A DNA stretch of 64,000 nt from Ochrobactrum sp. BTU1 (GTDB taxonomy: Bacteria; Pseudomonadota; Alphaproteobacteria; Rhizobiales; Rhizobiaceae). The position numbers and the translations under genes were made by a program. Location: the NCBI GenBank assembly GCA_018798825.1, contig CP076355.1, positions 1,084,001 through 1,148,000 of the forward strand. The letters run 5' to 3'. How positions within the stretch are numbered: position 1 is the stretch's first letter; each line of letters starts with the position of its first letter. The notes beneath the pieces are model-generated. The model had not been told where the DNA came from, did not search any database, and saw nothing but the letters and a program-made list of their open reading frames with translations. Positions 43,118-52,332 of the stretch are shown here, one piece after another.

Positions 43118-44872
43118 CTAGAACGGAATAATATCGTCTATTTCTGCCATCCAGTCTGGAACATTGTCGTTCGCAGGCTCCGGCACGTTGTCGTTGTCGG
43201 CCTCAAGACTGAGACCAGCCCGCACGTCTTTCACGTTCCAGTATTTGCCATTCGGAACGACGCTGATTTCGTCGGTGGTGAGCAACTCTCGCTGGCGCTC
43301 GAGCCACTCCATGACCGTCTTTGGAAACGGTCGCTGGCCTCCATGCTGCGTCCACCATCGATGCGCCTTGGTTTGTGCAAAACCTGTATGTTGCGGGCAA
43401 AGCCATTCATTGATCTGGGTATAGCCAGCGATGTAGCTGCACTTAACCGACGGCGGTTTGTCGCCCTTACCTTCGTGAAAAAGAAACGTCCGGCCTGTCA
43501 CCTTGCGCCATTCAGCTTCGGCGGTGCTGACAATCGGGACGTCGGCGGCCTGCCTCGTTAGCTTCTCATCCTCATTCGGCGGGAAGTCATATCCGCAGCA
43601 TGGGCACTTCATCAGTGAAATATGCACCTTCTCACCGCAACCGACCGCTCCATTGTCGTCTGGCACTGTCGGGCAGATCTTGATTGGCGGCTCACCGTTA
43701 CCAGCGCTTGGAGCTTTCGGCTCAACCATGTCGACAGGGCCGTGCCGATCGACGAGTTTCGCAAAGTCCAGAACGAGGCAATTACGTTTAGGTCCCGCCG
43801 CGATAGCGGCAAGCCTATCCTCAACGGTATCCAGCGGCGCACCTGCCCTGTAGAGTGGACGAGTGCCACGCCCCGCCATTTGGATATACAAACTCAAGGA
43901 CAAAGTTGGGCGCATAAAGGCAATTAAATCAACGCCCTTATGATTGAATCCTGTTGTAAGAACTGAATTGTTTGTAACGCACTGAATGCGGTATGCTTTG
44001 AAGTCCTCAAGGATACGTCGGCGCTCTTCTTTCGGCGTATCGCCCGTTACGGCTTCACACGTAATGCCTCGCGATCTGAACACGTCGCGCACGTCCAGCG
44101 CAGCCTTTACGCCGGCACAAAAACACAGCCATGAACGACGGTCTGCTCCCTTTGCGATGATCTCAGAAACCACTGCATCATTCAGATCAGTCCGATTGAT
44201 TGCTTCTTCCAGCGCGCGCTGCTTGTAATCGCCGCCTAGCCGCCCGACGCCTTTGACGTCGTATTCCGTTGCCGTCGGCTTGCTTGTCAGCGGAGCAAGG
44301 AATCCGTCTCGGATGCCGTCCGCAACGCCGTAGGTGTAGACAATCTGATCAAACAGACGATCTGCGCCCTCATCCAAGCGACCGCTATCCAGCCGATAAG
44401 GCGTGGCAGTCAGTCCGAGGATCTTCATGTCCGGATTGATCTCGAGCAACGCGTCAATGAACTTGCGATACATCGTGTTGCTGTTGATCGGAATCAGGTG
44501 GCACTCGTCGACCATCAGGACGTCGACGTGGCCAATTTGGTGAGTCTTGTTGTGAACCGTCTGAATACCTGCGAACACAATCTGACTGCGTGCATCACGA
44601 CGGCCCAGACCGGCCGAATAGATGCCAGCAGGTGCGAATGGCCAAACGCCAAGCAATTCCAGATAATTCTGCTCGATCAGCTCCGCGACGTGCGTAACGA
44701 CCATCACGCGCATGTCTGGCCAGCCTTCAACGAGGCGCTGGATCAAAGATGCCATAACCAACGACTTGCCGCAGCCGGTCGCAAGATCAACAAGCGGATT
44801 GCCTGCCTCCTCTTGCCAATAGTCGAAAACGGCGTCTATTGCTTCTGACTGGTATGCGCGTAGCTGGAGCAT
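43118..44872 (-). CDS. superfamily 2 DNA helicase (DEAH type)
   Basis: 584 residues. Motif I LATGCGKSLVMA, II VDECHLI, III LGLTATPYR, V/VI VLTTGFNHKGVDL and QMAGRGTRP in order, SSL2-like. After residue 400 there is a zinc-type KCPCCGYDFPPNE. The C-terminus has two adjacent NDNVP copies (DNDNVPEPANDNVPDW) and ends in acidic IDDIIPF, which could be a partner-binding tip. Probably unwinds DNA in replication or recombination. Confidence 0.85.
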   Translation of the reverse strand: MLQLRAYQSEAIDAVFDYWQEEAGNPLVDLATGCGKSLVMASLIQRLVEGWPDMRVMVVTHVAELIEQNYLELLGVWPFAPAGIYSAGLGRRDARSQIVFAGIQTVHNKTHQIGHVDVLMVDECHLIPINSNTMYRKFIDALLEINPDMKILGLTATPYRLDSGRLDEGADRLFDQIVYTYGVADGIRDGFLAPLTSKPTATEYDVKGVGRLGGDYKQRALEEAINRTDLNDAVVSEIIAKGADRRSWLCFCAGVKAALDVRDVFRSRGITCEAVTGDTPKEERRRILEDFKAYRIQCVTNNSVLTTGFNHKGVDLIAFMRPTLSLSLYIQMAGRGTRPLYRAGAPLDTVEDRLAAIAAGPKRNCLVLDFAKLVDRHGPVDMVEPKAPSAGNGEPPIKICPTVPDDNGAVGCGEKVHISLMKCPCCGYDFPPNEDEKLTRQAADVPIVSTAEAEWRKVTGRTFLFHEGKGDKPPSVKCSYIAGYTQINEWLCPQHTGFAQTKAHRWWTQHGGQRPFPKTVMEWLERQRELLTTDEISVVPNGKYWNVKDVRAGLSLEADNDNVPEPANDNVPDWMAEIDDIIPF

Positions 44873-45507
44873 TATGCTGCCTTTTCAATGCTTTCGGTGG
44901 GATTGTTATCGTTCGCAGCTGTAAAACGGGCGTCATATTGTTGAATTGCCCATTGAATGGCGTAGCAGCACCAAGTGAAATGATAGCTGTAGTCTTCGAC
45001 CCTGTGCTCCCAGAAATCTTGAAACGAATTCCCTGATACTGGGCAGGTCCAGTCCATGGCAGACTGGATGGCATCGTGGGCGTCACTGCTACGGTCAGTT
45101 AGGCCGTCCCACTCATCGGTGATCGCATCCCACGCCTTTGCCCGGTCGTCTTCGCTTTCAAAATACCAACCTGCAAAATCGCTCTTCAGAGCTTCGGCGA
45201 ACAGCTCTTCAGTGTATGACGTGTGACCGCCGTGTTTCTCATGAGCTGTAAGCTTTTCAGACCAGTACCCAAGGTTGATATGTTCACCGCGAAAAAACTC
45301 AAACATATCTGGAAGTCGCGAGAACATGAACGAACCCATATCGCCAGATATCGCCAAGTAGCCGGGCCATGTTGTGATGTGAAACTTATATACTGACGAA
45401 CCATCGTTGGAGAATGTCAGATGTCTATGCGTGCCGCTGTTACAGCGAACCTCCATTGTGTGGCTGGCGATATTCTCTAGAAAGCGTTCCTTAGTTGGTT
45501 TTTGCAT
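44872..45507 (-). CDS. hypothetical early phage protein
   Basis: 211 residues from the ATG at 45507 (TGATG). Aromatic-rich: HITTWPGYLAISGDMGSFMFSRLPDMFEFFRG and DFWEHRVEDYSYHFTWCCYAIQWAIQQYD. The same layout occurs in hypothetical proteins of many phages. Ends AANDNNPTESIEKAA. Function unknown. Confidence 0.7.
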   Translation of the reverse strand: MQKPTKERFLENIASHTMEVRCNSGTHRHLTFSNDGSSVYKFHITTWPGYLAISGDMGSFMFSRLPDMFEFFRGEHINLGYWSEKLTAHEKHGGHTSYTEELFAEALKSDFAGWYFESEDDRAKAWDAITDEWDGLTDRSSDAHDAIQSAMDWTCPVSGNSFQDFWEHRVEDYSYHFTWCCYAIQWAIQQYDARFTAANDNNPTESIEKAA

Positions 45508-45731
45508 CAAGCTGCCTCCTCGATATTCTCAATTGCTCTGATATCGTCCGCGTCGCGATTCCACATGGTCCCATCAGTTGGATCGATGACATTGAAATAG
45601 GTGACGCTCGGTTCATCTTTCACTTTCCAGAACCAAGCTTCTGCAACAATGCCGACGAATGCTTGCTTGTCGCCAACCTTACGGACATTGACGGTCTGGC
45701 CGACAAGCTCATGATTGATTTTTACACTCAC
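45507..45731 (-). CDS. small hypothetical protein
   Basis: 74 residues from a GTG at 45731 overlapping the upstream stop as GTGA; the longer frame to 45761 lies inside the nuclease gene. Beta-rich: INHELVGQTVNVRKVGDKQAFVGIVAEAWFW. Unknown function. Confidence 0.55.
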   Translation of the reverse strand: MSVKINHELVGQTVNVRKVGDKQAFVGIVAEAWFWKVKDEPSVTYFNVIDPTDGTMWNRDADDIRAIENIEEAA

Positions 45732-46663
45732 GCTGCCTTCCTTCCCTCTCCATCCACCCAAACCTCACCGCTCTTCATCTTGTAAGTGATCGTCTCCGCA
45801 TCCTCGTCGACGTCGATCTGCTCGCCATTCACCATGCCCGGCAGATACAAATGCGCCGGGCATCCGTCGCGCTGTTCGTCTATCGACAGAGGCTTGGCCC
45901 ATCGCGCGCATGAGATATGGCAATCACCGCCGCTTTCAGGCTGGGCATGAAGACAGGTTCGGCAGTTCACACGCGGCTGTGCATCGTGATGACAGACCGC
46001 TTTGTGTTTGCAGAACATGCATCCAAAGAACTCCGGATTTTCGCTAATTCTGCTGGGCGGCATGTCCGAAAACACGATGCGTTCGCAGCGCGCAACGAGC
46101 CGTAAGCAGAATTCCAGATCGTATTCGATACGCTCAGAATAAAGACTGTCACTGTCCTTACACGACACTAGATAAAGGCATCGGCTCAGACCGAAGGCAT
46201 GCATTCCCAGCTGACACTGTGCATAATGCAGCGGTTTTGCTTTCTGACATCCATCCTTAACAATCAACGCGAAGCCTTTGGCATTGCTAGATTTAAACTC
46301 TAACAGGTGTTCAGTCTTGGACGCTTCAGGAACATTCATTGCCTTGCCGTCGCACTTCCCGCGCACGAACCCCGACACCAGCCGGATCTTGTCTTGCTGC
46401 CCGTACACGTCGACGCCGATGCGCTCGAGGTCAGCAACAAGCCTGTCTTCTTCAATGTTGCCCGTTTCAAACAAGCGCAGCTGCCGGCCGCTATGCTCCT
46501 CGTGGGCCGATGCCCACCTGAAGCCATACCAAAGCGCCCTGTCGCATTCGGTGCCCGCCTCGCCCACGCTGATGCCCCATGAGTCCCAGGATTTTGCCTG
46601 GGCCTCGTAAGCAGCGTAGATCGCGCCGACGGTTGTCGATTGAGGTTTGGGGAGTGGCGCCAT
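45728..46663 (-). CDS. RecB/Cas4-like PD-(D/E)XK exonuclease
   Basis: 311 residues from the ATG at 46663 (TAATG). GTECDRALWYGFRWA, then GKCDGKAM and HLLEFKS (catalytic D and E-x-K), QLGMHAFG, and a Cys cluster C-x2-C-x4-C (CMFCKHKAVC) that with the N-terminal Cys could bind an iron-sulfur cluster. A further Cys-rich stretch (CRTCLH, CHISC) follows. Near DUF669 and AAA_24 genes, it probably makes recombinogenic single strands. Confidence 0.8.
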   Translation of the reverse strand: MAPLPKPQSTTVGAIYAAYEAQAKSWDSWGISVGEAGTECDRALWYGFRWASAHEEHSGRQLRLFETGNIEEDRLVADLERIGVDVYGQQDKIRLVSGFVRGKCDGKAMNVPEASKTEHLLEFKSSNAKGFALIVKDGCQKAKPLHYAQCQLGMHAFGLSRCLYLVSCKDSDSLYSERIEYDLEFCLRLVARCERIVFSDMPPSRISENPEFFGCMFCKHKAVCHHDAQPRVNCRTCLHAQPESGGDCHISCARWAKPLSIDEQRDGCPAHLYLPGMVNGEQIDVDEDAETITYKMKSGEVWVDGEGRKAA

Positions 46664-46839
46664 TATGCCGAACCGGTTTCTAACTGAGCAAGCCAACTTT
46701 GAGCGGCATCGATCGTTGAGAAAGCACCAGAGCAGATGCGCGAACGCATCCCCTCCGAGGTCACGTATGTTTCAATGACGCGAAACGGTCGGTCAGTTTC
46801 GGGTGAGACCTGCTTGAATATCGCGAAGATGCTCTTCAT
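46663..46839 (-). CDS. small hypothetical protein
   Basis: 58 residues from the ATG at 46839; two GTG codons precede it. SIFAIFKQVSPETDRPFRVIETYVT...FSTIDAAQSWLAQLE, an alpha/beta mini-domain. Unknown function. Confidence 0.55.
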   Translation of the reverse strand: MKSIFAIFKQVSPETDRPFRVIETYVTSEGMRSRICSGAFSTIDAAQSWLAQLETGSA

Positions 46840-46847
46840 CACCACAC

Positions 46848-47906
46848 CTACACGCGCATGGGCATAATGACTGTGCGGAATCCCGGCCTACTCGCCGACG
46901 TGATCAGCGCAGGTGAACCAGAATCTGCCATCGACATTGTGATTTCATCCGCACCAAACGCCGACAAAAGGTCGGTGACATACTGACCGTTGAAACCGAT
47001 CGTCAGCGGCTCGCTGCTGAAATTGACTTCCATTTCTTCCATCGCGTCGCCGCGATCCGGATTAGCGACGTTCAGCGTGAGAGCATCCGAAGCAAATGAG
47101 AAGCGCACAGCGCGCCCACGCTCGCTGGCGATAACTGATGTGCGGCCGACAGCTTCGCGCAGTGCTTTCGCTGACAGCGTAGCGACACGCTCTGATGGCT
47201 TTGGAATGACGCGCTCGTAATCTGGGTATGTGCCATCGACGAGCTTCGACACGATTACGGTCGAACCGCTTTCGACCATCACCTTATTTGACGAAAGCGA
47301 GACTGACACAACGCCTGTCGGTAGCAATGACAGCAGCTTGTTGGGCAGAATAACCGACGCAAACGTGGCTTCCTGCTCAATACGTGTCGACGCTAGGCGA
47401 TGACCATCTGTCGCCGTGGCAACGATATGGCCGTCTTTTGCTTCCAAAAATACGCCATTCAGGTAATAGCGGGTTTCTTCGGTGCTGACAGCAAACTGCA
47501 CTTCCTGCACGAGTGATGCCAGATCGAACTCGATCGTAGTGTCGAAGCTTCCGTGATTGAAGGACGGGAAGTCAGCGGCTGGCAGCGTGTCCAGTTTGAA
47601 ACGGCTCTTGCCAGATTTAACGATCAGATGATTGCCGTCGGATTCCAAGCTAATGTCACTTGTGGCTCGCTTGGCAATATCCAGAAGTAGCTTGCCTGCA
47701 ACTGTGACAGCGCCGTCCTTGCTATCCAGAACCGGCAAGCTGGTGCTGATTTCCAGATCAAGATTCGTGCCAGTGATGCTTAACTGCCCTTTGTCCGCGG
47801 ACAAAAGCACGTTGCCAAGAATAGGAATTGTCGTTCTGGCCTCAACAGCCTTCGTCACGGTAGACAAGGCGTGCGCAAGCTGCGCTCGGTCAAGCGTTAC
47901 CCGCAT
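46848..47906 (-). CDS. dnaN: phage-encoded DNA polymerase III sliding clamp
   Basis: 352 residues, slightly short of the usual 370. MRVTLDRAQLAHALSTVTKAVEARTTIPILGNVLL, GTNLDLEI, LDTLPAADFPSF, YLNGVFLEA, ATDGHRLA, and the C-terminal end FRTVIMPMRV (the MPMRL-type tail that builds the partner pocket) are all present. Three clamp domains are complete. It would tether polymerase, possibly replacing the host clamp. Ribosome-binding site ACAAGGAG. Confidence 0.9.
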   Translation of the reverse strand: MRVTLDRAQLAHALSTVTKAVEARTTIPILGNVLLSADKGQLSITGTNLDLEISTSLPVLDSKDGAVTVAGKLLLDIAKRATSDISLESDGNHLIVKSGKSRFKLDTLPAADFPSFNHGSFDTTIEFDLASLVQEVQFAVSTEETRYYLNGVFLEAKDGHIVATATDGHRLASTRIEQEATFASVILPNKLLSLLPTGVVSVSLSSNKVMVESGSTVIVSKLVDGTYPDYERVIPKPSERVATLSAKALREAVGRTSVIASERGRAVRFSFASDALTLNVANPDRGDAMEEMEVNFSSEPLTIGFNGQYVTDLLSAFGADEITMSMADSGSPALITSASRPGFRTVIMPMRV

Positions 47907-47930
47907 GGGTTTCTCCTTGTGTTGGTGGTG

Positions 47931-47951
47931 GGCGCGGATGGTGACCGCGCC
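47931..47951 (-). promoter_or_regulatory. intergenic hairpin of the ribosome-binding cassette
   Basis: GGCGCGG/CCGCGCC (47931-47937, 47945-47951) with a 7-nt loop, 9 bp before CTCCTTGTGT (ACACAAGGAG on the minus strand). Variant of the recurring cassette. Confidence 0.55.
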
Positions 47952-47961
47952 TTTGTTGGTT

Positions 47962-48807
47962 TTAGGCGGCTAAAGGCCAGCCGTCTTCATCAAGCTCAGG
48001 CGGAACAAATTCGATGCCGTTGAGGTCGGAGAGATGTTTCAGCAAAGCTTCTGCGTTGCCAGGCATGTCATCGTTGGCCGGTTGCACCCATGGTTCATTC
48101 TCTGCATCATCCACAGTTAGCGCCTCAATAGCCGCCTCAATGGTGAAAGGCTTGTCCTCGTTACCAAGCACAACCTTGTCGCCATAGGCTCCGCCAATCT
48201 GGTCTTTTAGGTCGTCCCAAGTTTCGATTTTCACGCCGCGAACGGCCAAGGCAACTTTCATAATGTCGCCTTTCCCGATGGTGTAGCCGCGCTGTTGGTA
48301 TTTCAGAACGCGGGTAGCTGATGCCAGTGGATAGCGTGTGCCAGCATTGAATTTCAGAAAACGCTGACTGTTATGCTTCAGAAAGTCAGGATGAAAGGCA
48401 AAGCCGGAGTCGAGGTGCTTTTCACCTAATGTGACGCGTGATCCGCCTATCCATTCTGTTTTCTCGCCCGCGTCCAGATCAACAGCACCCATGCAGACGG
48501 TGAAGTCAAAAGCGTCAAAAATAGACTGGGCAGTCGGAAAGAAGTCAAAGTGCATCAACTGGGCAATATTTTTGCTGTGGTCAGAAAAGGTCACGGCGCG
48601 CTTGCTGGCGGCAACGCACCACAAGCCCTCTTCATATGCATCAAAGACAGCTCGCTCGAATGCGCGGCGAGATTTGAAATACAAATCAACGTCATTGATG
48701 TCAGTCCCAGTGAACACGCTCGTTACTGCACCGCCAGCAACGAACGCACCGTCGAAGCGTATTGGAAGCGCACCATCGATCTGTCTGCGCTCTGATTCAT
48801 AAGCCAT
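47962..48807 (-). CDS. nucleotidyltransferase-fold phage protein
   Basis: 281 residues. FVAGGAVTSVFTGTDINDVDLYF gives GG...D-x-D of the polymerase-beta/minimal nucleotidyltransferase fold (residues 22-45). LMHFDFFPTAQSIFDAFDFTVC follows as a third strand with acidic residues. C-terminal half helical, containing PANDDMPG. Possible tRNA or nucleotide end-modifying enzyme; substrate unknown. Confidence 0.65.
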   Translation of the reverse strand: MAYESERRQIDGALPIRFDGAFVAGGAVTSVFTGTDINDVDLYFKSRRAFERAVFDAYEEGLWCVAASKRAVTFSDHSKNIAQLMHFDFFPTAQSIFDAFDFTVCMGAVDLDAGEKTEWIGGSRVTLGEKHLDSGFAFHPDFLKHNSQRFLKFNAGTRYPLASATRVLKYQQRGYTIGKGDIMKVALAVRGVKIETWDDLKDQIGGAYGDKVVLGNEDKPFTIEAAIEALTVDDAENEPWVQPANDDMPGNAEALLKHLSDLNGIEFVPPELDEDGWPLAA

Positions 48808-48877
48808 ACAAAACTCCTCGTGTTGGTTCGGTGGGCCACCGGCGCGCTAGCACCGGCAGCTGCTTCAATCCCGGCCT

Positions 48878-49432
48878 TTACTTAGACCAAGGACGGCTTC
48901 CCGCAGCTTTTGCAGGCTGCGCAGGCTTGTTGGTGTTGGCCGCTGCAGGACGGTTGTCGTTAGCCGGGCGCTGCGCCGCTGCCGCAGGCTGCTGAGCGTC
49001 AATGCTCGGCTCAGGCACGTTGTTTTCGTCGGGATAATAGAATCTGACGATTTTATTACGTTGCGCATACCCTTCTTGTGGTTTTTCAAGACCAACTTTC
49101 GCTGTAAAAGCGACGAAGTGAAGTTCCTCGCTGTCTTCCAGTTCAGAAATACCGATAGCCCGGCAAAGGCTCCCAAGTTCCCTTTGGCCAATCTCTTGAG
49201 CGGTAGGATTGGCGTTCTGAATATTGATGTTCGCAAAAATCTTGCGTCCAACATAGGGTTCAGGCTCAACGACATCATACGTTAGCTTGAGGATTGTCCC
49301 CGTCCCCGCCTTAGTTGCCGCAACTTCCGACGCCGTGACCTCAAGGCGATAAGTCCCTAACGGTAGAGTTGAAAAATCTTGAGGTGCGGTATCTACAGAC
49401 GTCGCGTCGAATTTAGTTCCTAATTGTGCCAT
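48878..49432 (-). CDS. DUF669 single-strand DNA-binding-like protein
   Basis: 184 residues. LPLGTYRLEVTASEVAATKAGTGTILKLTYDVVEP, VGRKIFANINIQNANPTAQEIGQRELGSLCRAIG is DUF669. The C-terminal 45 residues are Pro/Ala/Gln-rich and disordered with RPANDNRPAAANTNK and a basic end, like SSB tails. It pairs functionally with AAA_24 (50893-51666) and the exonuclease in phage recombination sets. Confidence 0.8.
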   Translation of the reverse strand: MAQLGTKFDATSVDTAPQDFSTLPLGTYRLEVTASEVAATKAGTGTILKLTYDVVEPEPYVGRKIFANINIQNANPTAQEIGQRELGSLCRAIGISELEDSEELHFVAFTAKVGLEKPQEGYAQRNKIVRFYYPDENNVPEPSIDAQQPAAAAQRPANDNRPAAANTNKPAQPAKAAGSRPWSK

Positions 49433-49433
49433 A

Positions 49434-50300
49434 TCAGGCTCCTCGTGTTGTGAGTGGTAGATGGTTGTCGTTAACGGCCAGCGCTAACGATGGCTGGAAA
49501 GGCTTGGTGAGTTTTGCGCCTTTCGATAGGTTATCTCGCCACCATAAAGGTTGCAGATTGTCTAGCGCCCAACAGCGCTGGAAATCTATGTCTTCTGGCG
49601 TTTCATAGTTAAACGCCGTACGCGGAACGATGTGGTCTAAATGCCACCCATATTGCCCGTGGTTATCCCACGACATACCCGGCTGGAATTGGCGCTCTAT
49701 ATGACGCATCAAATCATTGATATCGTACCCAACAAGAGACTCCCATGCTCTGCCGTTTTTCTTGCCTTTTAGGGCGCCATGAATTCCCCTTGAAATAACG
49801 CCGTCTAGTTTTCCTTGTGGGGTTGATCTTTTTTCTGCATCCCTGCGTTTGCCGTTTTGGGCATACCAGTTCCCCCACCCCTCTTTTATTTTTTCAGGGT
49901 TGCTCACTCGCCACTTCTTAGTGGATGCCTTTACTTTGTCTGTATTTTCGGCCCGATACTCACGCGCGTATTTTAAATTCTCTTCGCGGTTTTCCTCGTA
50001 TCTGGATTTCTTTTTTTCTAACTCCCGAGCGTGGTTTTCAGCATACCACTGAGACCAGTTGGATAGAATTTCATCCTTATTTTCGGCATACACTTTCTTG
50101 CGATATGCCTTAACGTGGTCTTGATTGTTTAGAATCCATTCCTGATTCCGCTCAACTGTGCACGTTACGCAGCACCGGCTACTAGTGAACCGAGGTGCAA
50201 CATGCCCATGCCTGCAAGGAAATCCAGTGAAGTATCGTTTTGCTCCGATCTGCTTGGCCTCAGCACGTGTGCGCGGAAGCCCGTCTCCAGAAGACAACAA
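49434..50300 (-). CDS. free-standing HNH endonuclease with helical repeats
   Basis: 288 residues. KRYFTGFPCRHGHVAPRFTSSRCCVTC is a zinc-type N-terminus. Residues 55-150 are repeated charged helices (YxxEN/YAREYRAEN units). The C-terminus has QYGWHLDHIVPRTAFNYETPEDIDFQRCWALDNLQPLWW, an HNH with DH and N-x-Q-P-L. The start is TTG at 50300 with no Shine-Dalgarno. Probably a homing-type nuclease inserted between DUF669 and its partners. Ends VNDNHLPLTTRGA. Confidence 0.8.
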   Translation of the reverse strand: MLSSGDGLPRTRAEAKQIGAKRYFTGFPCRHGHVAPRFTSSRCCVTCTVERNQEWILNNQDHVKAYRKKVYAENKDEILSNWSQWYAENHARELEKKKSRYEENREENLKYAREYRAENTDKVKASTKKWRVSNPEKIKEGWGNWYAQNGKRRDAEKRSTPQGKLDGVISRGIHGALKGKKNGRAWESLVGYDINDLMRHIERQFQPGMSWDNHGQYGWHLDHIVPRTAFNYETPEDIDFQRCWALDNLQPLWWRDNLSKGAKLTKPFQPSLALAVNDNHLPLTTRGA

Positions 50301-50543
50301 TTAAGACTTTGCCCGAAACACGGTAGGTCGAAGGAACCCACCGATGAAGCCAAGCGCAGCGCCGATCTGCCAAAGTGACATGTGGCCAGCATTGATGCCT
50401 AAAGCGGTGAGGAATGCCTGCACTGTTTCAGTGAAGAAGAAACCCACAACCCATCCCGAAAACGCGCCAAAGAGAACGCCGATCAGCGGTGCAAAGAAAA
50501 GGATGCCGGCAACCGTAACCAGTCCTGCTAGTGCTTTTTCCAT
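50301..50543 (-). CDS. two-pass membrane protein
   Basis: 80 residues, two hydrophobic helices (8-38 and 54-72). TAATG with the upstream gene. Early-region membrane protein, perhaps in exclusion of superinfecting phage; unproven. Confidence 0.6.
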   Translation of the reverse strand: MEKALAGLVTVAGILFFAPLIGVLFGAFSGWVVGFFFTETVQAFLTALGINAGHMSLWQIGAALGFIGGFLRPTVFRAKS

Positions 50544-50893
50544 TATGCTGGCTCCTTCTGTTTAGTGACTGATGCAAAAAGGCTGGGAACCGAAAGTTTT
50601 TCGCGAGCATACTCACGCGCTTTTTCTTGTGCCGCTATGCGCTCATTAAAATCTTGTTGGATTTCTTCGCAGAGTTCGGCAACTCCTTCTGCAAATACAC
50701 CCCCCGCCCGGCGCCATGTTCTATCTTTACTTTTATAAACAATCCCATGTGGACCGACGAAATGGTAAGATGTGCAGGTGAGAATGCTCTCAGAGTCAAA
50801 CTTGAGGGCTCCTTGCATCATCGCCCTAATCGCCATTTGGTGGACAGGCTCTCCAAACTTTAGCTGCATAGGATTTGGACTGAACCACCCCAT
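50543..50893 (-). CDS. hypothetical early protein
   Basis: 116 residues from the ATG at 50893 (TGATG). WFSPNPMQLKFGEPVHQMAIRAMMQGALKF, SYHFVGPHGIVYKSKDRTWRRAGG and a helical C-terminus. No family recognised. Confidence 0.6.
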   Translation of the reverse strand: MGWFSPNPMQLKFGEPVHQMAIRAMMQGALKFDSESILTCTSYHFVGPHGIVYKSKDRTWRRAGGVFAEGVAELCEEIQQDFNERIAAQEKAREYAREKLSVPSLFASVTKQKEPA

Positions 50894-51666
50894 CAAGCAG
50901 CCTCCTGCACTGTGACTGGCCAATACTTCGCTAACTCAGCGTAGCCCTGGCCTTTTCGGTAAACGATCGAGTCCGGCATGGAGAAGCGATTTTTCGCCAC
51001 ATAGCCCGCACCTTCGTTCAGATGAATATTACGCTCCTTGCCACCTTCCGCGTGCGCCACCTTCGTTTGGCGAGCGACCTCTTTCTCCTTGATGGATACG
51101 CGATAATTCATGAAGGCGACGATATCGACTTTTTCCCGGACGAGAGAATTAGCTCGCTTATGCAACTTGATCGTGTAGCGTGAGTATGGATCGGTGACTG
51201 GACTGTCGAACCGAATAATCTCAGGGTGGGCCAGCATCACGACATGGGTTCCGGTACGTGAGAGCGCTGAGACTGCAGACATCAGCTCATGCCACTCGCT
51301 ATCAGCCTCCACATAACCGCGTCCGAATCCAGGCTCCTCAATACTGCTAACTCCTAAGCGGGCACATGTAGCTGCCCAGACAAGCGGCTCGAGGCCGTCG
51401 ACACTGTCGATAATCACGGTGCGCCGATCGTGCTCTACGGTCAGCAGCTCGCCGATAATGTTGAGTAAGTCGTCGAAGCTTTCAATCGTGCCTGGCGTTG
51501 CCATTTCAACATCAGACGGGGGTCGCTCGCCTTCTGTGGCCAGATAGATGGGATCTGGAAACTCAGCGGCAAGGCTGGTCTTGCCGATGCCGTCGACGCC
51601 ATACAGAAGCATGACTGGCGGATCGTTTCTCTTCGTCGATTTGAGGCTTGATAGGCTGATAGCCAT
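50893..51666 (-). CDS. AAA_24 ATPase (Sak4-like recombinase)
   Basis: 257 residues. Walker A GVDGIGKTSLAAEF (residues 23-36), Walker B TVIIDSVDGLEPLV, and VVMLAHPEIIRF with sensor-type residues. Single-domain RecA-fold ATPases of this type (AAA_24, Sak4) anneal or exchange strands with the DUF669 partner. ACACGAGGAG ribosome-binding site. Confidence 0.85.
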   Translation of the reverse strand: MAISLSSLKSTKRNDPPVMLLYGVDGIGKTSLAAEFPDPIYLATEGERPPSDVEMATPGTIESFDDLLNIIGELLTVEHDRRTVIIDSVDGLEPLVWAATCARLGVSSIEEPGFGRGYVEADSEWHELMSAVSALSRTGTHVVMLAHPEIIRFDSPVTDPYSRYTIKLHKRANSLVREKVDIVAFMNYRVSIKEKEVARQTKVAHAEGGKERNIHLNEGAGYVAKNRFSMPDSIVYRKGQGYAELAKYWPVTVQEAA

Positions 51667-51690
51667 AAGTAACTCCTCGTGTGGTTTTGG

Positions 51691-51795
51691 TCAGTGGGTA
51701 AGTAGGATGACTGTCATCATGGCAAGTAAAACAAGCGAGCCGACCAGCCAGACTGGCGCAGAAGTTGCCAGCGTGGGGAACCGTGGGTAGGTCAT
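51691..51795 (-). CDS. 34-residue membrane peptide
   Basis: MTYPRFPTLATSAPVWLVGS then a hydrophobic LVLLAMMTVILLTH. The ATG at 51795 overlaps the lipoprotein stop as ATGA. Below common length limits but its one-helix design and coupling fit the neighbouring tiny membrane genes. Confidence 0.5.
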   Translation of the reverse strand: MTYPRFPTLATSAPVWLVGSLVLLAMMTVILLTH

Positions 51796-52322
51796 TGGCC
51801 AGAGACCTGACGAACCATAAGAGGCTCTTGATTGAGAGCTAAAGGCTGGTCCGAAAAGAGGTAGTCGCCAACCCATTCAACGTACGCGTTGCTATCGGCA
51901 GTGAAGAAGAAAACCCCGTCGGCGTTTTTTCCATATGCACCGTCGAAGTCCGGCTGCTCCATCAACAATGATTGCCTGCCGTCATGAGAACCAACCGGAT
52001 CACGAACGGCCTGTTCGCTGCCCATCAGGTACGCGTTGAGCGAAGTCACCTTTCCTCGAATTGGATAAGAAGCGACTACCCGACCATAAGACAGCAGATA
52101 GACAAAGCCGCTCATGTTCTGCTGGTTTATGCGCTCAAGCCGCTCGGCGAGGTTTTTTCGCTCCAACGATGTTTGAAGAGTGGGCGCCGGAATATCCTTG
52201 ATCAGCCGAGCCTGATTAGCTTCGACGGCCAGATTTTCGATCTGCTTACTTGTTGGGGCGGCAGGTTCGCAACCTGCCAACATCACAGCAGCCACTAGGG
52301 CCAGAATCAGTTTCAATCTCAT
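51792..52322 (-). CDS. putative lipoprotein
   Basis: 176 residues. Signal peptide MRLKLILALVAAVMLAGC with lipobox LAGC (Cys18). Mature region: helical, then SGFVYLLSYGRVVASYPIRGKVTSLNAYL and DGVFFFTADSNAYVEWVGDYLFSDQPL. Same outline as hypothetical lipoproteins of other temperate phages; it may alter the envelope of the lysogen. GAGGAG ribosome-binding site. Confidence 0.7.
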   Translation of the reverse strand: MRLKLILALVAAVMLAGCEPAAPTSKQIENLAVEANQARLIKDIPAPTLQTSLERKNLAERLERINQQNMSGFVYLLSYGRVVASYPIRGKVTSLNAYLMGSEQAVRDPVGSHDGRQSLLMEQPDFDGAYGKNADGVFFFTADSNAYVEWVGDYLFSDQPLALNQEPLMVRQVSGQ

Positions 52323-52332
52323 TGTGATCTCC

